From NCBI RefSeq assembly GCF_014805625.2, contig NW_023998417.1:2826194-2890193 (forward strand): a stretch of 64,000 nucleotides of DNA, written 5' to 3'. The position numbers and the translations under genes are program-made. Positions within the stretch are counted from its first letter, which is position 1. Each line of letters opens with the position of its first letter. This stretch comes from Glossina fuscipes. Taxonomy: Eukaryota; Arthropoda; Insecta; Diptera; Glossinidae. The notes under the pieces are model-generated. The model saw only the letters and a program-made list of their open reading frames with translations. It searched no databases and was not told where the DNA came from. Below, piece by piece: positions 1 to 11,473 of the stretch.

Positions 1-390
1 TTTTTTTTTTTTTTTTGTTTTTCTAATCACTTCATTTTTTTCCTTTCAATAATTTTTCAAAACATTTCGAAACTAAAGAATAGACAGACTTCTTAGGGAG
101 ATAGTAAAAATGTTTTCAGTATCATTTCTAACACGACATAAGTAAGAACATTGCTTATGTATACGCCGCCAAGTGTTCAAAACTCATCGACGGTAGAGTT
201 TACTTTCTCACCACTCAGTTCGTAAAGTCGTTTGGACGCACATCCATTAGGCTGCGATCGCCATTTTCCCATCTATTTTTCTCTTCTCATTTCTTTCTGG
301 CCATCAGCTTTGTATTACATTAAAGGGGGAGAGAGGATGTTTCCGAAATGATCACTTCTATATAAAAACTATGATGAACTCAATAAATAA

Positions 391-445
391 GAGCATTATA
401 GTTGGGCAACACTAATTATTACGTACCCTATACCACTTCGCTTAG
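391..445 (+). mobile_element. Family 1 short element, left-end fragment
   Basis: Carries the family 1 start (GCATTATAGTTGGGCAAC, then GTACCCTATACCAC). Similarity to the longer copies fades after about 445, so this is a truncated or diverged copy. Confidence 0.4.
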
Positions 446-2352
446 CATAGTTATTCGCTTGTTTTGGCCATAAAGTGCGCCAAAAAGTGCACAGCAAAGC
501 GATAATTGTCCGAAAAGCACCCATATTTGAAGGTTCAATTTTCTCTCCCTATATTTCGTGATAGCGCCTGTATATGTTAAGGTCAAAAAAAAAAAAAAAA
601 TTAGTCCGTTGTGCACCTAAACCACTACTGCTGAAACGCTACTACGATTCAATTTTCATCAAAAAATACACATGGGACGTCTTATATGGTGTGGAGGCAG
701 GAAATAGACTTGTGTGGTTCTAATTAGGTTCACTTAATTTTTTTATTTAATTTCTATTATAAACAAATTTTCATCACAAAAAAAAATGAATAATTAAGCC
801 TTTTTGCCATATAAGGGCTTACGTTTCATCGGAATCCTTATATGCGATAGTATCGAAAAAATTGACCTATTTGGTCCAAATTCTTTAAGGTAGATTTCTT
901 TGTCAATTTATTATTATGAAACAATTTTCACCACGAAACATTCGAAATAACGATCTCTTTACCATATAAAGCTTCCATAACTGTAAGAATGATTATGTAA
1001 GAGAACTGGTTCAAAAAATTGCTCCAATAGTATAGGGTATAAAAACTGTAAGTTACTGTTACAGCAGAACATGGTCAAAGTGCGAGGTACACATATACAT
1101 ATTAAGCTTAACACGCTAAGAAAAATGTACCTGAAAATAACTTAATACTAATATCCTGCGAACATCTAAGATTTCTAAATTTTGGAACTTTCTTTGAGCT
1201 TAGCAAAGACAAATTTCGTAGGCTTTATTAACTATTCGAGGAATGACAACCAAAATTCATTTTAAGATTCATTGCTTAAAGCCTGCAGCAAGTAAAACGA
1301 AAGACATAGTCATAATTAGTACTTCTTGTTATTATTAACTCACAACAAGCATTGCAAGAGGGATTCAATTCTTGTTTTAGATGAAGTCTGTAGATGTGGT
1401 CATGCAAGTAACAAATACAATAATGCACCATACTACCTGCCGTAAGATAAGCTTAAATGCTGTGCGGACCGTGTAGGCAATAAATTCAGATTTTCTTCAG
1501 CACTTTCCCCAACAGCAACGATATTTTCGGTTGCACGTGTGCTTCTTCGATTATGTGTAGGCTTTAATATTTTTCTTCTAGATTTAATTTATTCAAAGTT
1601 TCTCTACAGCTTAATGTATAGTACGCTCAAATCAATGATTATGTAGAGCATGATCTGCGCATAAAGCCCGAAGTCTTCGTGTTGTTAAACGATAAATATT
1701 ACGAAGCTTCTCTTTTCTCAACCCCCTAAAGCTTTGCAGAACGTTTCATATTTTTCTTCCATTTTTCGAATGTGCCAGGTATGCGATAACGTACACGGAA
1801 TTCCTTTCAACTGAGGTAATCGGGAAGACAATGAATGATTTAATGCAGAATTCTATAATGAACTGTGTACACCGTAACCACAGTGTGTTTTTGCCAAGAA
1901 CGAACGCAATGCATCTTTAAACTTTTCAAGATTATTGAAAGCTTATAGTTTTAGTCAGGCATACTCATATATATATATATATATAATTAAAAAAAAAACT
2001 ATCCATCCCTTCATTTCTTCTGGTGTCGGATGAGAGAAACTTACTACGTAATTTAAAATGAACTCAACACGTGGCTTGGAAAAGAAGAAAGCAAAGACAT
2101 TTACTATTCGCACTCATGCAACCAACCAGGCTCGTGCATATGAACAAACCTACGTGCCAGCATGACGAAATGAAATGAAAGGATAATAAACAAATATCTC
2201 AGTTTGAGCATTAAAGATATTTTTGTTCTTGCTATGAGTTTTCTTTTGGTGTTTTTTTTTTTTTTTGGTTTTGTTTTTGTTTTTTTTTTCTACATTGCTT
2301 CTATTTCTTCTCTACGATATTTCTCTTGGCATAATATATTAATAGGCTTTTG

Positions 2353-2354
<2 letters not shown>

Positions 2355-2387
<33 letters not shown>
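2355..2387. repeat. (GT)n microsatellite
   Basis: About 16 uninterrupted GT units next to T-rich sequence; the overlapping 110-codon frame is a product of this and the T runs. Confidence 0.95.
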
Positions 2388-2388
<1 letters not shown>

Positions 2389-4159
2389 CGTGTACGTGTT
2401 TTCCCTGCCATTGCCACAAAAAATAATTGCTAAATACAAAATTGCAAAGCGAATAAAACGAAAGCAGAAAAAGAATTACATTATAAAGAGAGAAGCTTTT
2501 AAAGCGACAACGGGTTTTACCAATACAATCTCATAATGCCAACCATACGAGGAAAAGTGGAATTTTTACCATCACTACCATTATTACCACTCTTGCTTGC
2601 AGTTCCTTCCATTAAATGGCAATTGGATTTTTAATGTTTGTTCATTTTAATTCTTTCGTTGACAGCTAGTGCTTCGTTTACAGTCACGCTTTCTGTGTAC
2701 ATTAAGTAATGGAAAGGAAAAGAAGAGACCAGTATCTACGTATATATGTATCGATTTATACGTGCATATGCTTGCTTGCTTGCTATGTTTGTCGAGCACG
2801 TGAGAGTGGAAAAGTGGTGATGTCAGAGGCAGATCATGGTCACTACTAACAATTGATGATTATGTTCGTTGTTGTGGACGTCATCTCCACGCAGTATATT
2901 ATTTGTAAATTAATACTTTAACGAAAGCTTAAACATTCAATTCATTTTCGCGAGAGAATTTTTACACCTAAACAATGCAGCATTTTCAAGTTTTTAAATG
3001 TACCGGCAGGCATTAGCATATGAAACAGAAGTAAAAATATATCACTTCGAGTAAAGGAATTTCTCTTAATCATTTTCATGATAAAAAAAAAATAAATAAA
3101 TAAAAAATATATTGTACTTTATTTCCATGTAAAGTCGTCATACATTCCCTAGGAATTTTTTTTGTAAGAAAAGGACCTAAGGTCTTAACGGTTTAACGAA
3201 ATTAATTTTCTTGTCAACGACATTATTATTCTTCACCACAGAATGTTCGTCACAATCTATTACAATCTATTACATTGTATTCCCTGATAAATCAGTATTC
3301 TTCATGACAACCCTTGTATACGGTGAACCATCAAAAATTCACCTGTTAGATCCATATTTTGAGCATTTGCTTTTTATATCAAATTATTATTAAAAAAGAA
3401 AACCTGGGCGTATGACATTTAAAAGAAAGACAAAATTTATATAGGATATAACTCCACGATTCAAATCACGCAAGGGAGATAGATTCAAATAAAAATTATT
3501 TTTCCTAAAAACAAGATTTCCAAAAAGTCGAAGGAAGAAGCATTAGATTTACTTTGGTTTTACATTGCAAAGTAACCGCTTTTTCTAGCCTGATTATGGT
3601 GTTCTGAAGCCTTTAGCACTGCTTAAGGTCGTTATTATTCCGCTTCATTAGCCTCTTCTGCCTGATTTCCTTCCTAAAGCGAAAATTAATATTTGACTCT
3701 TTTTTTTTTTTTTGTATAAACGATATAGGAATGCTTTAAAGAAATTTTGGTCTGTCAACATTGTTGTTGTAAGTAGCATGTTAAAGTATATTGTTCTACT
3801 TTTCTTGCCTTTCAAAGCTTGATTGACTTAGGTAGGTAATCGCTAAGCCAATTGAATGAGCGAATTAACAACGGCATTGTAAATTACTTTACCCAGTTAA
3901 CCAAGTCCTTCAGCCAACATGAAGACTCTCAAATATTTCTTGATGATCTCGGTTTTTGTTATTTCCTTGTTTTTCTTCTTACTCATTACTATTTTCATAA
4001 CTAATAGCTTCGCCTAAACATAGAAAAGGCAGTTTCTTCATATACATATATTTTACACAGCTCCATCGAGGTCAGAGAATATTCCAAGAACAAAAAGAAG
4101 AAGAAAAAGGCAAAACCAACAAGAAAAAGGGAAAACATAAATTTGTTTGTGAAATTTTA

Positions 4160-4183
4160 TCCATGAATTTATGAATTCATGGA
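4160..4183. repeat. Perfect 10 bp inverted repeat
   Basis: TCCATGAATT pairs with AATTCATGGA across a 4-base loop. Confidence 0.7.
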
Positions 4184-4561
4184 GGGACACTGTTGATAAA
4201 TAATAAACATTCCATGTTCCATTCACATTTTATAAAATACATCAAATGGTCCCGCACAGAATTTACATAAAAATAATTATTTTAAAAGAAATATGCATTA
4301 AACGAAAGGGGTCCGGTTTCGGACTAAATTCATCAATTAATAATTTCATTAATATTTAAATCCTTTGAGTGTTATTTTAATTAAAAAGAAGAAGAAAATG
4401 AAGAACAAAGAACAAAAGAAGTGTGAATAAATAAAATCCCCCAAAAAACTCCGGTTCATACTAAACATATATTTAAGCTTTTCGTTAACCAAAAAAAAGA
4501 AAAAGAAGAAAAGTAAGAAAAAACGAAGGAAAGGAAAAAGAAAAGTTGTTATTGTTCTTGG

Positions 4562-4562
<1 letters not shown>

Positions 4563-4600
<38 letters not shown>
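4563..4600. repeat. (ATT)n microsatellite
   Basis: About 12 trinucleotide units. Confidence 0.95.
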
Positions 4601-4604
<4 letters not shown>

Positions 4605-5040
4605 GCCGCACATTGTATCTTCAATGATATGCAAACTGTCCATTAAAGCATAAAATCATACTTTTCTTGCAAACAAAAGCACACAATGGATAACTGAAAC
4701 GAAAGATATATAATCCAAATGAGAAAAGCGAAAAATGAAAAGTGAAAATTGAAAAATGAAAACTCTACCACATAACAATGTGCATAACACGAAATCACAT
4801 ACCTTAAAAGCTTTGTATTGTTGTGCGCACATAACTAACAACCCTTCTCCCCTATGTGCACACAGCATAGACAACAATAGAGAGTTTAACAATACAAAGA
4901 TTTAGTTACCCCATTTCATCGGAGGATTCTCCTTTAAACCATCAAATGCTTACTCATCCTTAGCAGTAGCATTATGGTGCGTGCATAACTAACTTCATTA
5001 CTATTGTAAAGATAAAACTCATCATTTTTATCGCTTTTCA

Positions 5041-5069
5041 TAGGTGAAAATATAAAATATTTTCACCTA
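5041..5069. repeat. Perfect 12 bp inverted repeat (hairpin)
   Basis: TAGGTGAAAATA pairs with TATTTTCACCTA across the 5-base loop TAAAA. Confidence 0.8.
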
Positions 5070-5853
5070 ATATCGCTTCAGAGCAACAAAAATTTGTGGG
5101 AAAAATATGATTAACATTAACGTAAAGTAATTGACTTTAACAACAAATGGAAAAAAAAAACAATAGATTTACATATAACAAAACCACTCTCAACTAAATA
5201 ATTTCGCACACTTGTAGTATTAAAAAACAAAAACAACAACAAAAACCCATTTCTAATACTATAATAAAACAAATGTTTTTCCATCTTTTTGATAAATACA
5301 ACCGTCCCTCGTACAACACGGTATATGTAAATCATGGTTTCGATATTACACGGTATAATATTTGCTATTATTATAGTACGATCTTGATATAATCCAATTT
5401 ACATTGAATGATTACATAACAGCCTACAGATCACAGCCTACAGTTTATCTGAAATAAAAGAAAACTGCTTTTAACAACATCTGACCATTTGCGTAAAAAA
5501 TGCCTCTTGGTTTCCGAAGCCTTTCTCCTACAGCGTTCGTAGGTTTAATGCGGCGGAGCTTGCTTGCTATCAATACTGAGTCGGTGAAGGCGTAATAGCT
5601 CTCGATTCTTGGCACACTCGCCCATCTTTTGTGAGGATAGGAGGAAGTGAGGAAAGCCTCACTTCTTTGTGACCGTAATTGTATTCCACGTATAACAGAC
5701 TAGTTCTGAGTGATTGGTTATAATAAAAAAAAGAAAGGAAAACTAGTTCGATATTAAAAAAACGATAACTACTCCTTCCTCCTTGAACTGTTAGGTTAAA
5801 ATTTTGTCTGAAACTTAAAATTTAATTCAAGTTTTTTCTTCTTTAAATTTCAG

Positions 5854-5908
5854 TACCAAATTCGAAAATATCTTAAATCGATCCAAACGTCTGTTTTTCC
5901 AAAACAAG
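5854..5908 (+). CDS. Orphan internal exon candidate (55 bp)
   Basis: The acceptor is TTCTTCTTTAAATTTCAG ending at 5853 and the donor is CAAG|GTAAGTA at 5909, a perfect consensus. Two of three frames are open across it. One reads YQIRKYLKSIQTSVFPKQ (phase 0 in, phase 1 out); the other reads TKFENILNRSKRLFFQNK (phase 0 out). I do not recognise either peptide. No partner exon can be linked from the sequence, so it is a prediction from splice signals only. Confidence 0.35.
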
Positions 5909-6461
5909 GTAAGTAAATATTTATTTTACTTTTTATAATCAATTGTAATACGCTCTGAGCAGATTATATAAAATATATATGATATAAATCGAACGAAAAA
6001 ATCTCCACAGTTACAAGGCTATCAAACATATATATATATATAGAGACCGATACAGAATGGGTGCTACGGTGGCTGCTCAAGACGGATTTATTTTCATTGT
6101 TGTTCCTTGTATTATTGTCAAGCGTAGAGGAGTGAGCTTTTAGAACAAGTTCGCATTTAGCGAGACAATTTAAGAATTAATTGAAATGGCGGTCACTTCC
6201 ACTATGCTATGTATGTTAATGCTCTTAAAGAATTTTATGTTAAATGCGTTTCAGGTTAGTCTCGATATATTCCCCGTAGGAAGTATCACTTTTAGACCTT
6301 GCGCCTCGACACTGATTACCTCGCAAATATTTTGCTTTTGAATATTCAAAAACAATAATGGACGAACTGATTGATAAACTGACCCGGAATATGGCTGTGA
6401 TGAACCGCACATTTTTTTGAAATATGTAAATGAACTGAAAATCATTAATCAAAACTTTTTC

Positions 6462-6570
6462 AGGATCGGGAAACCTATAAAGTATATATATATATGTTCT
6501 TAATCAGTCTCAAATTCTGAATCGATTTAGGCGTTCGTGTACGAGCGAACAATCTCTCCGTCGCATAATT
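6462..6570 (-). mobile_element. Family 2 fragment
   Basis: A CTATAAAGTATATATATATA block is followed by TTAATCAGTCTCAAATTCTG and AATCGATTTAGGCGTTCGTG, the order seen at 28.2 and 54.06 kb. It is short and degraded. Confidence 0.35.
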
Positions 6571-6639
6571 TAAAATATCGACTACATTGCAACGACCAAT
6601 AACGTTACAGTATACTTTTACGCTTGCGTTTTATCTTAC

Positions 6640-6698
6640 CTTCGCTTTTGATAATTTGCTTCGAAGCATTTTCTTCCCAGTTTTGCTTACTTCAAAAT
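6640..6698 (-). CDS. Weak orphan exon candidate (59 bp, minus strand)
   Basis: On the minus strand a fair acceptor (AATTTCTTAG) precedes a 59 bp segment ending in CGAAG|GTAAGAT, a strong donor. One frame is open to the donor: FEVSKTGKKMLRSKLSKAK, Lys-rich, with an internal Met at MLRSK that could be a start. It is not recognised. The acceptor is mediocre and this may be chance. Confidence 0.2.
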
Positions 6699-7455
6699 CT
6701 AAGAAATTATGCCTATTGCTTTACCTAGGACCCTTAAATGTACAGTTTCCATCAAGTTTCGTCTTCGCTTAACTGAACGTAGATGCTTTTCGTTTCGGAA
6801 TCCCTATAGCATTTATGACACCTTTCCTAAATAAAAAAATTTGTAAAATTGAAATATTAATTACAAAATAATTATCTCTTTCACTTAAACTTACGCTTAA
6901 ATAAAATGTAATTATACCGAAGAAGAGGAGCGAAATGATTTCTTTGTCTCTGTATACTCTGTGACTTTTGTGTAACCAAAAATTAAATATAATGCGCACG
7001 TAGCGAAAAAAAAAAAACATAAAAAAAACATTTGCCGACAAACATGATAAACATACATTCGTTCTTCCGGTCAAATGTTTTTTCAAACATTACGACACAT
7101 GCTTCCCTTTTCCATAACGAATAACCTTTTGCTTACACACATATACAGAATAACATGAAATTATGAAAATTTGTTTACTTTATTTATAAGATACGCTCCT
7201 TAATGTAGAAGTCAGTAGTCGTATGTAGCTTTGGGATAAAATAAAGAAATAAAAAAGTGTTTGCCTGAAAACGAATTTTAGTTACCCACCATTTTAAGAA
7301 CAAAATTAATAGGCAGGACAAGTCCTGTAAAGTTCATATAGCAATCAATAAAAAGCACTTATATGAGATGTGAAACATGTAGAGATCAGCTAAACGCTAA
7401 TAGGCGACAAAAATATATTTGAAATAATAATTACTTCCTTTTTTCTCTGTAGTAA

Positions 7456-7722
7456 CCGGAAATACCTATTAAATGTTTTATTTTGCACTACATTGATTGT
7501 AAAAGTGATTTCGGCTTTGGAAGGTACGCCAATGGCATTATTATTAATTGCGTGGACAATCCGTCTCGCAACCTAAAAAATACTTTTGTACTCGCCCGTG
7601 CCCTTAGCCCGCTAGTTTTAGACTTCTTTTGGTTCGGAGCACCATACCGGGTATGGCGTTATAAAATGCTTGAAAAACACATGGCGTCTGATTCTGCATA
7701 TGGCGGCCTACCATTCATTTAG
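7456..7722 (+). other. Unrecognised open frame with coding-like composition
   Basis: Open for 88 codons from just after TAA (7453) to TAG (7720). It has no ATG near its beginning, so it would need to be an exon or a relic. Codon third positions are richer in G/C than the surrounding DNA, and the peptide (for example ARALSPLVLDFFWFGAPYRV) is of normal complexity. An AG acceptor at 7451-7452 would place TAA at the very start of the exon in phase 0, which weakens the exon reading. No family recognised. Confidence 0.2.
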
Positions 7723-9443
7723 AATATGATGGGACGTCACACTCGGCTTTAGGCAAAATTTAGGTTAATCGGTGTTAGACATATCCACATATTTCGCAGA
7801 TGAATTATGACCCCTGCACAAGTCTGTGACCAATCGTAGATCACTTCTTCTTAATTCCATTCGTTGATGTGTCATGACAAAAGAATTTATGAATCTTTTT
7901 ACATGCCGTTGTCGTGCACAATGCTTCCAGTGACAATCACATTATTTCTGTGCCTATTGCGATACCAACGGATTAATATGATTACTTGATACGCCACAGA
8001 AACTTGTCATGCCAGAGATAAAATACATGGATTCTAAGCAAATCAAAAAGACTTTTTCACTTTGCTGCCAATTTTCTAGACTTGTCGCATTCGCAACGCT
8101 AATATTAGTTTTTTTTTTGTATATATAGTTGCAGTCTCGGACTATCAGTTGTGACATTTAATTCTTTTTTTAGCTTATCAAGAAGAATGAAGACAAATCG
8201 ATCAGAAACGATCGGACCGATAAATGGTCAGACGTGACCACAAAAGACATAGAAACTTAAAGAGATGAATACACGAACAGGGTTAGAAACCTACAAATGG
8301 CAATCGGGTAGGCCTAATAAGCATTACGAACCATGGGTGAAAAGGCAATTAGTTCAAAGCAATAAGAAATAGACGCCAGGCGGGACATATATGCTATTGA
8401 GTGCAGACATGTATAGGAAAGTGAACGTATAAAAAATTGACGAGGTTCAGCTGCAGGCAGGCTGATAAAGGTCTTTCTTAGATATTTAATGGAACTGCAG
8501 GTGAAATCGTATACCTAACATATACAAAAAAGAACACACTGCCAATCTCGGGTGTTGAGTATAAGAAAAAATCAATTTTCTTCTCCTTAAATGCTTCAAG
8601 ATTACGTGCATTCTTTACGTTAGGGTCACCTTTGACTTGCGATATATTTTTATGTAATTTTCGTTTGGTGTTCAAAAAACAAAAAAAAAAAAAAGAAAAT
8701 TTACTTTATTTTGATTTAACTATGCTTGGGGTAAATTTTTCCCATTTAAGTCGATGTTCTCTCTGGAGAAAATAAAATATCAAGAAGAACTTCCCCAATA
8801 GTGAATGAATGGTAGGATTAGGTGGAGTTTCTCACTTTTTTCATTTTTTTTTACTTATTTATTTATGTATTTTATTTTTTTTTTTTACGTATTTGTTTTG
8901 TTTTTTAGTTGCCTTCTGTTTTAATGTCTGTAAAAATTTTTCTTCAACGTTTCCTTGATAACTTGAGGGATTTCATGTATTTTTCGCTTTTATTTTCGTT
9001 TCATTATTAATATAGTTTTTTCTCTATTTTTTTTTTTTTTTTGTTTTCAATGAATACTCGTCAGGGAGAAAGAACACAACACATTGTTTGCAGGAAAGAA
9101 TCCCTTTCGTTCGTTATCATAACTTTTCGAAATTCTCCTTTTACCGCCGCTGTTATAATAATAAAAACTTTTAACATTATTTTATTAAATTTAATTTAAA
9201 ATTTTCCAAAAATTTTTCACACATTTTTTTTTAACCTTTCCTTGTTTTTTTTTTTCTTTTGCTTTTTCCTAAATGAAAAAGTTTTATTAACGCTGTGATA
9301 AATATTAAGTGACCTGTCTGTCAAACGTTGATAAAGGATTACTACACCGTCCTCGCATTTTATAAATCAAAAATGTCAACTTCTTTAGCACGTTGGAGTC
9401 TTGTCAATGAAAACAACAACTGAACATTGCGTAATCAAGTAAC

Positions 9444-9479
9444 GTTTGGCGTTTAATGTATTGGTATTAAACGCCAAAC
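9444..9479. repeat. Perfect 14 bp inverted repeat (hairpin)
   Basis: GTTTGGCGTTTAAT pairs perfectly with ATTAAACGCCAAAC across an 8-base loop. It is richer in G/C than its surroundings and stands alone in unannotated DNA. Confidence 0.85.
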
Positions 9480-10699
9480 AGTACTGTTAAGCTGTTCAAT
9501 CGTGCGGATGAACAGATGAATCGTGTAGACAATAGCTGTCTGTCTTATATGTGAGTTTATAGTTTAAGGATGAAATTGTAGAGTTTTTGGAAATTTTCAC
9601 TTATTTTATAATGTCCCAGCAATGACTTACAAACTTAGCTTATTTGCTATCATTCATTTACCGGTGTGTCGTTGACTTCAAATCTTCCGAAGAAAAAACT
9701 AAAATTTTTCTTCTTTTTGTTCAAGGCCTCAGGCCACTGTAACAACTTTAAAAAAAAAAACAGTTTGTTTTTTTTCAGAAAAAAATTACTTTAAAAATAT
9801 ATTAAAAAATATCAACACTGGAGCTGTCCTCGTAATGCGTCTTCAATTAAAAAAGCTCCACGATAAAAGAGCTAAAATGTGGTATTTTTGGAAAATATAA
9901 AATTTTTGTTTAATGCCCATACTTTTATTAATAAAAAAATCTTTAAATAAGCTTATCAAAAAAATCCTTTTCCTTTTTCTTAAGATCATCATCAGGACAT
10001 CAACAGGTTAAATATCAGGCTATAGGTTCCCAGCAAGTGTTCATGGTACGCAAATCGTCTCTTCCGGAAGACTCGTGAAATTTCAAGAAAATATTTGAAT
10101 GAATGAATTGTTTTCCACATGTTCTGGAAGGTCCAAAGTATCAAGCCAAAAAAGGGAAATGGTTATCCAAGACTTTTATGGTCGCTAGATGCCTTAAAAA
10201 CATTAAACGCAGTTAAAATTTCTATTTATCAAAATCAAAAAAATAAATATTAAGGAACAGTATTTATGGCTCAAACTCGGAAACTGTGAGCTGCAGTGGA
10301 TCGGAATGGATTTTAGGAAAAAATTTGGAATTTTTTAAACATATAAGAGGACAACGAGGGTTTAGAGAAAAGTCGAAGAGAAAAGTCGGAGCTACCTTTA
10401 AGAACTTTGCCTCGAAAGAAGCAAAAATTGTGAGTAAGAACGTGAGGACATGAGGTGTACAGAGCAGGCGTAATGTATACAATAAGTAGATAAAAGTTAA
10501 CTCAAGTTCACTACAAATACTTTTTTGAAATGAAGACACAAGTTTCAACTTACAGCGATGGATGTGTGAGGACTAATAACTGATTACATCGCCAAATGAT
10601 TATTCTTAGAAGACACATTGCCAAAATCCAAGTTTCATTGCGAGCCGTAGCGCGCTACCTTCCTTGTTTTTATTCCAGAAAGTACACGAACAATACTTC

Positions 10700-11268
10700 T
10701 ATCGAGCATTATAGTCGGGCAAGGCCGACCATTAAATACCCTACATCACATCGTTTAACACAATTCTTATTTTTGTTTGAAATGTTCGTCAATTTTCATC
10801 GCCACTTATTGAAACTTACACTTTTCTGTTCTACAAAGGATCAATTCTTGTGAAAATTCTTATTAGTTTTCACACCCGAAATATTACTACTTAGCTACTT
10901 TTGCCGAGTAATTGTTAGTATTTCAATTTTTTTCCATATAACGACTTTTCAGAATAGAGCGTTACGTGGGGGAATGGTCGAAAAAGCGGAGTGATCCGAA
11001 TCGTTTTCAATACAGTTCGTGTTTGGGCGAAAGTGCGCCTGTGTACCAAATTTCATCAAAATATCTCAAAAATTATGACCTGCAGCGTGATCACAAGAAT
11101 ACATGGGCAAATATGTGACGGACGGCAAAAGGCTTAGATCCATTTAGAAAATGCTACCGAATCCATTTGTATAATAAAAAGCGGATCTAACTTAAGTCTT
11201 TCTCCGTGTTACATACATCCGCACTAACTTAATAGACCTCGTACCACAAGAGGTGGTAGGGTATGAAA
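10700..11268 (+). mobile_element. Family 1 non-autonomous element, most complete copy (about 570 bp)
   Basis: Begins with a GCATTATAGTCGGGCAAGGC block and an AATACCCTACATCACATC end; finishes GGTGGTAGGGTATGAAAAG. The two ends are imperfect inverted copies (ATACCCTAC / GTAGGGTAT). The interior has no long open frame. The interior motif AATTTCATCAAAATATCTCA and the CCGTGTTACATACATCCGCA block recur at 32.4 and 42.6 kb. This is MITE-like in structure; the class is not determined. Confidence 0.6.
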
Positions 11269-11449
11269 AGAAATACATTAAAATACTTCGTTATAGTGTC
11301 AGCTGAGTGAATTTAATTCCACTTGATGTATCGAAAAGTTATTAAACTCCACGGCAGTTGTAACGGGCAACGTACAGCTATTATGCTAGCAAGACATTTC
11401 AACATGATTACTCTTTGTTTTTCTCAACTAACTTTGTGATAATCCAATA

Positions 11450-11473
11450 TTTTTTTTTTTTTTTTTTTTTTTT
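11450..11473. repeat. Poly-T tract
   Basis: 24 T residues in a row. Confidence 0.9.

Larger units (their letters stand above)
446..5853. other. Gene-free stretch
   Basis: AT-rich sequence with microsatellites and two hairpins. All open frames are short and mostly built from homopolymers. I see no exon with good signals on both sides; a weak one at about 1738-1777 (TTTGCAG to CCAG|GTATGC) is not strong enough to call. Confidence 0.6.
6699..10699. other. Gene-free stretch
   Basis: Holds the unrecognised frame at 7456-7722, the hairpin at 9444 and T-rich tracts between 8830 and 9260. Nothing else is supported. Confidence 0.55.
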
